Assembly (NCBI RefSeq): GCF_022539665.2
Contig: NC_081338.1
Span: forward strand, 62,001 to 126,000
Length of the DNA: 64,000 nt
Source of the DNA: Daphnia carinata
Taxonomy: Eukaryota; Arthropoda; Branchiopoda; Diplostraca; Daphniidae
Direction of reading: 5' to 3'
Below, in pieces: positions 8,715-17,108 of the stretch. Positions within the stretch are counted from its first letter, which is position 1. Each line of letters begins with the position of its first letter. The notes under the pieces are model-generated. The model ran no database searches and was not told the DNA's origin. It was given only the letters and a program-made list of their open reading frames with translations. A program made the position numbers and the translations under genes.

Positions 8715-11700
8715 ATGGAACTGATACTATCACTCATCCAATTACTCACCATCATTCCATCCACATATCCCATCTATTCAACCGTATGCGACTGCCAGAA
8801 CGTAAAGACCAGAGGAATTTTAGATATAGAGGCACCCTATTACTGCAATAACAAAGAATCAGATACAGCTCACTTACCCAGAATACCCACGTTGTACACT
8901 TTAAAAACAACACAAAAACCAGCAGCCTCTTGGAAAGGCTGGACCTGCAAGCAATGGATAAAAACGAAGAAAATAACTGGGTCATTCTGGATCGGATCTT
9001 TCGACACCATATATTCACAAGAAACTAAACTAATTTCCCCACTGGAATGCTGGAGAATGGTGAACGACAAGAAATGTGGCGATAATAACATGCAGACCGG
9101 ACCAGCGGGTCTGAGTTTCACAGCCACCCCGACAGGCGAAGGGCAATGGTATGCCATAAAAACATATCACACCCTCAACTGTGTTGCAGAACAAATCACC
9201 TTACGGCAGGAAAAACAAGACGACCCAATCGAGAGCCCATTTGGACCATTAAATACTACCCAGCAAGAAGGACACTTCATCCAAAATCAAAACACAATAG
9301 TATGGGGAGATAGGACAACAAATAATTCATATTCTCAAACCTTGATCAAAGGAAGCGGTTATCTGGAACTTCCGAGAATACCGGAACGCGAAAACACCAG
9401 CCGTCTTTACGACACCAATCGACAGATCGAGATTTCATTCTTCAACAAACCAGATCGGGACATAACACCACAAGGTTACAAAGTTGTGGGCGTACCGCTC
9501 ACATACCTAATCTTTCCAACCGAAACAACGAGAAAATTGTACGAGATGTTCAAAACAACTATACATACATGTATACAAAATACTCACATAGATACATCGG
9601 TATGCAAGGACTACAGGGAACTCCAGTTAACCAAGCGGAAACGATCCATTCAACAGGAAGTTACATTCTTGCTCAACGCCCCCTCGGAAGACTCAGGAAA
9701 ACGTCTGTACAGCATTTCGTACGCCTGGGGACCAATAAGAATGGGATATCAACAGGCAATCAGGATCAACGAAAAGGACCGGAGTGTAAATTACAACGCC
9801 ACTATATACATAATATACAAACCCGACGAAAACACTCAGTTAACCGCCCACTTTCGTCTCAAAGACGATGATCCACTTCCTCAAGGATCAGAATTCGAAT
9901 ACATCGTTGACCAAACAATAAGAATCCAGAACAGTAATATCTGTATCACGGAAGGAGAAGCAGGCCGACTAATTGTTGCTAAATGCTCAGAATTTTCAAC
10001 ACGGTGGATTCTAGATCAACAAAACCATCAATTAATTTCACAAGAATCGTATCTCTGTATTACACTAGGAACATACCAAACTATCATATTGACAGAATGC
10101 AGAGATGATAAGAACAGCGTAACACAAAAATGGATCTTTGAAACTGTCAACACCAATCCAGACATCATAGAAAATTTCCCAGACACAACTTTAGCAGAAA
10201 TGCAGGAAATTCAACAAGAACAACGGAAGGCAATCACAACCACGATTAATTCGCCGCTATTTGGAGGAATTTTAAAAACTAATCACGGTAGCGGAAATAT
10301 AATCTGGGATATGATTGCCTGGGGCCTATTGAAAAACGGAAAAACACCAAACGAAAAATGTCTAACACACCATGGAGTAAACAAGCAAATGACATTAGAA
10401 GAATGCGACAAAGAGTGGCCGCAATGTCAAGAAGAACTAAGAAAACTAATTAACAGCAACGATCCATTAGTACAATCACAAACAATGGTAGCCAACTGTA
10501 GCAAAGCAACAGAACGAGGACAAGCTTTCGAATATACATCTGATTTCACCATCAGACCGTTCAACACAAACACCTGTATCAAAGCCAATACGACAATGCT
10601 AGTACTTCAAGAGTGCGCTAGCACCAGCTCAATCTGGGGCACATTTGAGCACACAGGACAGCTCATGGCAACAGATAGAACTGGGCTACATTCACCCTCA
10701 TCAGACAGGAAGTGTCTCACACAGAGAGTAGGACGGGTGACCCTGGGGCATTGTCACAGCTCCAGCCAAAAACAGCACTTTAACTTTGAATATCGCAACC
10801 CACACCAAATACGGACTCTCTCAGCGGCAGCCATCATAGCACTGCACACTAAACAGCCATTGGACGGGAAAACACTCCCAACCATACCACCACTAATGAA
10901 AAGAGAGGATAACAACCAATCAGAGAACAGCAAAACTTTGGCCACACCCCCTGCCACGCCCACAACAGAAAAACACACAACAACGACAAGCGTTACAACG
11001 ACTACAAAGCCCACAATAAAAACCACACTGGGAACAACAGCAAAAACAACAGTAAAAAGCACTACGACAATTAAACCAGTTACAAGCACAGCAGCTAGCA
11101 AACCCACCACAACACAGAAAGTGACAACTAAACCCAGTATGACATCAACGTCAACAAAACCCACCACAACTACAAAACCAATAATCACATCGACAAGCAC
11201 TAAACCCACCACTACTACTAGACCTACGGCAACTGCTAAGATAACTTCAACTTCAACAACCACTACAACTACAAAACTTACGACAACAACAACAATGGCC
11301 ACTACAACAAGTTCCACAACAACAGAGAAAACAACAACGCCTACTACGACAAGTTCCACAACAACAGCGACAACAACGACGCACCAGCCAAGCTCAATAA
11401 CGCCGAGCACAAAAACAGTAATCGAAAGTTCGACTACCCAACAATCATCAACACATACTGCCGGAGTAACCCCTTTAGCACTAACGGGAACAACGTCTAC
11501 AACAGAAGGAACTCAAATTCAGGCCATCGAAGAAAGCAGTATTCGAAACTTGCCGTTAGCTGATTCTTTGATAATTTCAATGGATCAAAAAGCTGAAGAT
11601 ACATCAAATAATGAAAATTTAGAAGCCGATTTACCCAAAAACATTGAAGAATTCAACGACAAAATTAAATACGAAATAAGTAAAATGCACGACCAATATA

Positions 11701-12809
11701 AGATAAGCATCGAAACTGAACACGAAAACAAGTTGGCAAAAGAAATTCGGGACGTTTATTGTCAACTATCAGCAATCAAAAGAACACAAGCAGTTATATT
11801 AGCCCAAACCAACGGAATTTTAGCAGCAGCAGCAGTAGGTTTACCAATCTGCACAAGACTACAAGGCTTCGGTCAAGCAATGACACTTCAACAATGCGAG
11901 GCAAAAAGAATTTTTATATCAGCAAACGAAACCAAATGTGGATTTCAACCGTTTTTTACTTACGAAGGAAAAAACTGTACGATTGGAACAGATGGATGGT
12001 CAATTCATCCATATTCTGATTGTTTCTGGAAAACACCTTTGGTAAATTTAAATGGAAATCCACACACATGGGAACACAATTCTACGACAGGAGATTGGAT
12101 ACGCCAGAAACCTAGCATTCACATGCCTAATTTAGACCTCATTTCAGAATTTGAAGAACTCCATCTTAACGATTTCGACTTCGCGCTGAAAAGCCATCCA
12201 GCACACGAGACGATGGAAATGGAACAATTAAATATTCTAAATGACCTAGTTGGCAGAATGCAAGAAGGCAACTCCAATTCTGTTGGAGACATTGTAATGT
12301 CAGAACAACAAGATAATCAAATAGGAAACATGTTCTCATGGTTCGACAAACTAAAAATAATTGGTCTATCAGCGATAGGATTTGTACTATTCCTCGTATG
12401 TTTACGAATCTTCATTATTTGCAACCCCATCTCGAAGATAAAAGAACATATCCGCAGAAAACGGAACTTTACAACCAGATACGATGATGGCGTAGAGGAA
12501 GAACACGAACTCGCATCAATGATACCGGCACGAGAAACAAATTACCATTCGGAAATGGCAATCGAACAACCGTTCCTAAGAACAACCGCCCCTGCACAAC
12601 TAACAACAGAAAGACAAGGTCAAATGCGCCCTCCCCGACCAAGTGCACCAAATTCATTAATTTACCCCTCTATCGAAACAACTGACACAATCCCACAATG
12701 TACAGGAAAACACACCATGTGCACTTACGTCGTCGGATACGGCATGGTTTGGGAAGACCTATGCCGTTGCATGTCAGAAACAGACAATAGTAATTCAGCC
12801 AGAAAGTAA
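8715..12809 (+). CDS. env: Envelope-like membrane glycoprotein with ricin-B-like segments and a mucin-like stalk
   Basis: A 1364-residue ORF. Residues 1-22 look like a signal peptide. The ectodomain is Cys-rich with many N-X-S/T sites. A basic KRKR at 307-310 is a furin-type cleavage candidate. Residues about 400-477 and 610-695 each show paired 'CI/CL...hydrophobic..C....W' units ending in QKWIFE or QHFNFE, the spacing of ricin-B (QxW) beta-trefoil repeats. About 740-930 is extremely Thr/Ser-rich, probably heavily O-glycosylated. About 970-1035 is helical and charged. A second Cys-rich block (about 1046-1130, with GTDGW) precedes a transmembrane helix at about 1214-1236 and a long tail (about 130 residues) ending in a Cys motif near 1336-1352. 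The role is inferred: virion surface attachment and fusion. I could not assign it to the baculovirus-F type env of known errantiviruses; a rhabdo- or chuvirus-like origin is possible but unproven. The ORF is unbroken. Confidence 0.8.
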   Translation: MELILSLIQLLTIIPSTYPIYSTVCDCQNVKTRGILDIEAPYYCNNKESDTAHLPRIPTLYTLKTTQKPAASWKGWTCKQWIKTKKITGSFWIGSFDTIYSQETKLISPLECWRMVNDKKCGDNNMQTGPAGLSFTATPTGEGQWYAIKTYHTLNCVAEQITLRQEKQDDPIESPFGPLNTTQQEGHFIQNQNTIVWGDRTTNNSYSQTLIKGSGYLELPRIPERENTSRLYDTNRQIEISFFNKPDRDITPQGYKVVGVPLTYLIFPTETTRKLYEMFKTTIHTCIQNTHIDTSVCKDYRELQLTKRKRSIQQEVTFLLNAPSEDSGKRLYSISYAWGPIRMGYQQAIRINEKDRSVNYNATIYIIYKPDENTQLTAHFRLKDDDPLPQGSEFEYIVDQTIRIQNSNICITEGEAGRLIVAKCSEFSTRWILDQQNHQLISQESYLCITLGTYQTIILTECRDDKNSVTQKWIFETVNTNPDIIENFPDTTLAEMQEIQQEQRKAITTTINSPLFGGILKTNHGSGNIIWDMIAWGLLKNGKTPNEKCLTHHGVNKQMTLEECDKEWPQCQEELRKLINSNDPLVQSQTMVANCSKATERGQAFEYTSDFTIRPFNTNTCIKANTTMLVLQECASTSSIWGTFEHTGQLMATDRTGLHSPSSDRKCLTQRVGRVTLGHCHSSSQKQHFNFEYRNPHQIRTLSAAAIIALHTKQPLDGKTLPTIPPLMKREDNNQSENSKTLATPPATPTTEKHTTTTSVTTTTKPTIKTTLGTTAKTTVKSTTTIKPVTSTAASKPTTTQKVTTKPSMTSTSTKPTTTTKPIITSTSTKPTTTTRPTATAKITSTSTTTTTTKLTTTTTMATTTSSTTTEKTTTPTTTSSTTTATTTTHQPSSITPSTKTVIESSTTQQSSTHTAGVTPLALTGTTSTTEGTQIQAIEESSIRNLPLADSLIISMDQKAEDTSNNENLEADLPKNIEEFNDKIKYEISKMHDQYKISIETEHENKLAKEIRDVYCQLSAIKRTQAVILAQTNGILAAAAVGLPICTRLQGFGQAMTLQQCEAKRIFISANETKCGFQPFFTYEGKNCTIGTDGWSIHPYSDCFWKTPLVNLNGNPHTWEHNSTTGDWIRQKPSIHMPNLDLISEFEELHLNDFDFALKSHPAHETMEMEQLNILNDLVGRMQEGNSNSVGDIVMSEQQDNQIGNMFSWFDKLKIIGLSAIGFVLFLVCLRIFIICNPISKIKEHIRRKRNFTTRYDDGVEEEHELASMIPARETNYHSEMAIEQPFLRTTAPAQLTTERQGQMRPPRPSAPNSLIYPSIETTDTIPQCTGKHTMCTYVVGYGMVWEDLCRCMSETDNSNSARK

Positions 12810-13140
12810 AAGTCCCAAGGTCATTGAAATTAAAAGTAGCCACTAAACATAACCCCTGACAAATTTAATTAATTACAAAATAAATTAGCTCCCGGAAAAT
12901 AACACACTTATCAGCATTTTTTTTTTTTTTTTCTCTCGACCACTTAGGTGATTTTTAAAATATATCCCATACTCGTAACTTTATAGTAAAACAAAAGGTA
13001 GAGACAAAACCCGAATAACAATTTTGTATTCCAAACTAACATGAAATAAAAAAAATTCAAAATAGAAAACCTTTGGGATAGACAAAACAAAAATTACAAA
13101 CCCAAATAACATTTTTTTTTTTTTCCTCGACTAAAACAAA

Positions 13141-13174
<34 letters not shown>

Positions 13175-13536
13175 ATAACAAAATCACCGGAGAAAAAACA
13201 GTGTAGTGTAACAAAGAACGACAGAAACTAACGCACGAAGAAAAAGAGACGCAAGAACCCCTATAAGAAAAGACAATCACTTAAAAAGGGAAATAGAAAG
13301 TTCAAAATGTAACGGTATATTCATCAATTCGCCCCACGGCGAAATAGAAGACGGAACACATTAAAATAGAAGAAACTACCTGTTTTGAAATTAAGAAGAG
13401 GGGAACAAGAATTTATGAAAAACTCTGCAAAAGAAGACTTTTCAAAAAACTAACCTCTTCCCAGTGTTTCAACGACATAATTCAGACAAAGTTCTACAAA
13501 GAAAAGTGTCATCACAAGTCAACCTTTACTCTAAAA
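12810..13536 (+). other. Low-complexity non-coding spacer and leader of the ankyrin ORF
   Basis: AT-rich DNA without an ORF. It contains T-runs at 12917-12932 and 13112-13124 and a run of about 30 A at 13142-13171. The first T-run belongs to a strong polypyrimidine tract ending in AG at 12946-12947. A second acceptor, CTAACCTCTTCCCAG, ends at 13464. From there to the ankyrin ATG at 13537 there is no other ATG, so 13464 is the better candidate for an ORF4 subgenomic mRNA. The T and A runs could pair in RNA. Confidence 0.55.
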
Positions 13537-14778
13537 ATGGAAAACAACAACATCACTCAGGATAACGCAATGGACGTAACCATCATCCCACAAGAAGAAA
13601 AAGAATACGAATTAATATACATTAGTGATACTGAAAGTGAGAATAGCCAGCAGGAGTACAAAGAAAAGGAAAGTGCTAAAAATGCAGATGTGAACAAGCA
13701 GATAGTGAAAAATGTAGAATGGGACGGAATCAAAACCGAGAAAAACGATTTTTCCGAACTAGAGAGAAAAAGTAAAGACATCAGTGAATCAAGTGACGAC
13801 GACACCGAGGAGGTAAATGCCTATAGTGAAATGGAACCCGATCTGGATAATACCTACAGTACTGAATTTATATTGGAAAATAACAGTGACAACGGTTTCC
13901 AATATGACCCACCCCACGGTACCGAATTGGAAAATGTTAGTGACACCGACCTCCAATGCGAACCGCCCAAAAAACGGAGCAGACCGAATAACCAACAAAG
14001 GGAAACAGAAACATGCAAGAACTGTCGGATGAAGACAATAGCACCCCTTTCAACAGAACAAGCAGAGAAGATTCAACTGCACCGACAGGCTACTATTGAC
14101 TTGGAAGACGGAAAACTTTGTCTATCAATGATGGAAGCTACACTACCAACTATAAGAAGATGCATCCAAAAAAGATTAGAATCGCTAGGATGTTGGCCAC
14201 GACAAAAAATGGCCATATTCCTTAATAAAAGATATGAGGAAGGACGTACCCTGCTCCACACCAGTATACAAAAAGTAAGGTACGACATAACTGATGCTCT
14301 ACTTGCCTATGGGGCAAACCCCGAGATAATGTATCGAGGCAGCACAATTGGACACATGGCAGCGGAAAATAACGACTTATTCCTGGTAAGGATACTAAAA
14401 CACCACAACTGCGAGTTCACAAATCGCAATAAAGACGGAGAAACCCCGCTAATGACAGCAATATCACACGAACATGAGGAATGCGCACGCCTAATTTCGA
14501 CACCAACAAACATCAAAATAGCAACCAGCAAGGGCAGAACCATCTTGCATTACCTCGCCAGATACGGTCTCGAAGACTTGGCAACGCAAATCTGCACAAA
14601 AAGAATAATCGACGTCAACCAACAAGACGAAACGGGCACAACCGCCCTACACGATGCAGTGAGATACAAACAATCAGACATGATCGAGTTACTGCTTCTA
14701 CACGGAGCAGATACAAAAATAAAAGACAACCGTGGACATACAGCTATGTCAAACAATGACAGCACAAACGCACTATAA
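13537..14778 (+). CDS. Ankyrin-repeat accessory protein of the Gypsy element (IkB-like architecture)
   Basis: 413 residues. The N-terminal ~150 are acidic and Ser-rich (SDTESENSQQEYKEK, for example), ending in a nuclear-localisation-like PPKKRSRP near residue 145. A CXXC pair (CKNCRMKT) lies near 163. About 233-410 holds five recognisable ankyrin repeats (GRTLLHTSI, GSTIGHMAAE, GETPLMTAI, GRTILHYLARYG, GTTALHDAV..ELLLLHGAD) and a partial sixth. An acidic N-terminus plus about six repeats is the layout of IkB/cactus-type regulators and of viral 'vankyrin' proteins. A role in dampening host NF-kB signalling or retaining a host factor is a hypothesis only. The ORF is inside the LTRs, on the same strand, with its own upstream splice acceptor, so it belongs to the element. 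I do not know a described Gypsy lineage with this gene. Confidence 0.85.
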   Translation: MENNNITQDNAMDVTIIPQEEKEYELIYISDTESENSQQEYKEKESAKNADVNKQIVKNVEWDGIKTEKNDFSELERKSKDISESSDDDTEEVNAYSEMEPDLDNTYSTEFILENNSDNGFQYDPPHGTELENVSDTDLQCEPPKKRSRPNNQQRETETCKNCRMKTIAPLSTEQAEKIQLHRQATIDLEDGKLCLSMMEATLPTIRRCIQKRLESLGCWPRQKMAIFLNKRYEEGRTLLHTSIQKVRYDITDALLAYGANPEIMYRGSTIGHMAAENNDLFLVRILKHHNCEFTNRNKDGETPLMTAISHEHEECARLISTPTNIKIATSKGRTILHYLARYGLEDLATQICTKRIIDVNQQDETGTTALHDAVRYKQSDMIELLLLHGADTKIKDNRGHTAMSNNDSTNAL

Positions 14779-14977
14779 TCAAGACGAAGATAGAACCGGT
14801 TTATTCAACCATAGCCATCATTAGTATTCATAGAAGCAGCTGTAGTTGGTGACAGAAAAAGAAGAAGGAGAACAGTTTCTGCTAAAAATTCAGGTGAAGG
14901 AACAAGTTTTTTATATTATCCGTAAAACAATAGTCGGTGATGGAAACACACACATTGGAGGACCAATTCTTCTCATC

Positions 14978-14992
14978 GAAGAGGGGAAGGAA
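14978..14992 (+). promoter_or_regulatory. Polypurine tract
   Basis: GAAGAGGGGAAGGAA, 15 purines in a row, abuts the 3' LTR and would prime plus-strand DNA synthesis. The 200 bp between ORF4 and this tract (14779-14977) shows no supported gene. Confidence 0.85.
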
Positions 14993-15193
14993 TGTAACGA
15001 GCCCACAGGCTATCCGAAGACAGCCACACCCTCAACATCCCTCAAGCGTTTCACAAGTGAAAGCGAACGTGTCCCCTCCCATTTTACCTTCATTTTGTAT
15101 GTGTGTTAGTAGTATAAATACTGCATGATTGTAACATGTAATTGGGACCTGTTACGACAATCCACTGCAATACACGAGGTTTGAAACTTTACA
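14993..15193 (+). repeat. Gypsy element 3' LTR
   Basis: A 201-bp copy of 1809-2009 with eight base differences. It is followed at once by satellite sequence (CTATATTCAAATTGAATAC). Confidence 0.95.
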
Positions 15194-16788
15194 CTATATT
15201 CAAATTGAATACAAGTAAATTTGATGCTGTTTGCATGTAGATATTGAAACTCACTGTATCACACTATATTCACATTGAATACACGTATATTTGATACTGT
15301 TTGAATGTAGATCATGCAACTGATTCTATAACACTATATTCACATTGAATACACGTATATTTGATACTGTTTGAATGTAGATCATGAAACGGATTCTATA
15401 ACACTATATTCACATTGAATACACGTATATATGATGCTTTTTGAATGTAGATATTGAAACTCACTGTATCACACTATATTCACATTGAATATACGTATAT
15501 TTGATACTGTTTGAATGTAGATTATGAAACTGATTCTATAACACTATATTCACATTGAATACACGTATATTTGATACTGTTTAAATGTTGATCATGAAAC
15601 TGATTCTATAACACTATATTCACATTGAATACACGTATATTTGATGCCGTTTGAATGTAGATATTGAAACTCGCTGTATCACACTATATTCACATTGAAT
15701 ACAAGTATATTTGATGCTGTTTGAATGTAGATATTGAAACTCACTGTATCACACCATATTCACATTGAATACAAGTATATTTGATGGTGTTTGAATGTAG
15801 ATATTGAAACTGATTCTATAACACTATATTCACATTGAATACACGTATATTTAATACTGTTTGAATGTAGATATGGAAACTCACTGTTTCACACTATATT
15901 CACATTGAATACACGTATATTTGATACTGTATGAATATAGATCATGAAACTGATTCTATAAAACTATATTCACATTGAATACACGTATATTTGATACTGT
16001 TTGAATGTAGATCATGAAACTGATTCTATAACACTATATTCACATTGAATACACGTATATTTGATACTGTTTGAATGTAGATCATGAAACTGATTCTATA
16101 ACACTATATTCACATTGAATACACGTATATTTGATGCTGTTTGAATGTAGATATTGAAACTCACTGTATCACACTATATTCAAATTGAATACAAGTATAT
16201 TTGATGCTGTTTGAATGTAGATATTGAAACTCAATGTATCACACTATATTCACATTGAATACAAGTATATTTGATAATGTTTGAATGTAGATGTGGAAAT
16301 TCACTGTTTCACACTATATTCACATTGAATACACGTATATTTGATACTGTTTGAATGTAGATCATGAAACTGATTCTATAACACTATATTCACATTGAAT
16401 ACAGGTATATTTGATACTGTTTGAATGTAGATCATGAAACTGATTCTATAACACTATATTCATATTGAATACACGTATATTTGATACTGTTTGAATGTTG
16501 ATCATGAAACTGATTCTACAACACTATATTCACATTGAATACACGTATATTTGATGCTGTTTGAATGTAGATATTGGAACTCACTGTATCACACTATATT
16601 CACATTGAATACAAGTATATTTGATGCTGTTTGAATGTAGATCATGAAACTGATTCTATAACACTATGTTCACATTGAATACACGTATATTTGATGCTGT
16701 TTGAATGTAGATATTGAAACTCACTGTATCATACTATATTCACATTGAATACACGTACATTTGATACTGTTTGAATGTAGATCTTGAA
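15194..16788 (+). repeat. 70-bp satellite, array segment 1
   Basis: About 23 monomers. Each begins ACTATATTCACATTGAATAC and continues through a GTATATTTGAT(A/G)CTG block to TTTGAATGTAGAT. The last ~20 bp are variable and come mainly in two forms: CATGAAACTGATTCTATAAC (type A) and ATTGAAACTCACTGTATCAC (type B). GATACTG is common here. The segment ends with ATCTTGAA (16781-16788), the left copy of the KDZ target duplication. Confidence 0.97.
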
Positions 16789-16945
16789 GAACATGGTCTC
16801 CGTGGACGTCAAAAACGGTTTTGACATCCACGCCAAGTATTCTGATTGGCTGTTGTAGTCAGGTGACGAAGTCACGTGACCAATGTCACGTGACCCAAAG
16901 TTTTTGTTTTTATCGGCAGCCATTTTGTTTTTTCTGAAATAGGTA
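16789..16945 (+). repeat. KDZ element left terminal inverted repeat
   Basis: 157 bp, inverted and imperfect match to 22537-22693. Shared blocks include TGGTCTCCG, GACGTCAAAAAC, TGATTGGCTGTT, two GTCACGTGA palindromes, and CATCGGCAGCCATTTTGTTTT (ATCGGCAGCCATTTTG exactly). The CACGTG sites are candidate transposase or host-factor binding sites. Confidence 0.85.
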
Positions 16946-17108
16946 ATTTTGTTTAACAAAACAATCACCTAAGTGTAGCACTTTAAAATTTAGTTACTCG
17001 TATTTCGTGAGGTAAGTTAATGTATTAACCCTATATTACACTATTTAAAAGATTTCTTATAATATTTTGTTCTAAATCCTTTGCTTGTTATCCAAGGAAA
17101 CTGGCAAT

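Larger units (their letters stand above)
1809..15193 (+). mobile_element. Complete Gypsy-type (Metaviridae) LTR retroelement with gag, pol, env-like and ankyrin ORFs
   Basis: The element is 13,385 bp, bounded by two 201-bp LTRs that start TGTAA and end TTACA. It has a primer-binding site two bases after the 5' LTR and a 15-base all-purine tract directly before the 3' LTR. Order inside: gag (2152-4884), pol in the -1 frame (to 8690), a 1364-residue envelope-like ORF (8715-12809), about 730 bp of low-complexity non-coding DNA, and a 413-residue ankyrin protein (13537-14778). Pol order is protease, RT, RNase H, integrase, which is the Gypsy order. All four ORFs are uninterrupted, although the LTRs differ at 8 of 201 positions (about 4%), so it is not a very recent insertion, or it arose by recombination. 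The flanks do not match: AGCAT on the left, CTATA on the right. No target-site duplication is therefore visible, and only the right flank is satellite. Confidence 0.93.

Noticed and set aside
10754-11410. Val-rich minus-strand open frame of 218 codons opposite the Thr-rich stalk
   Set aside because: It is the antisense shadow of ACA/ACT-rich Thr codons.
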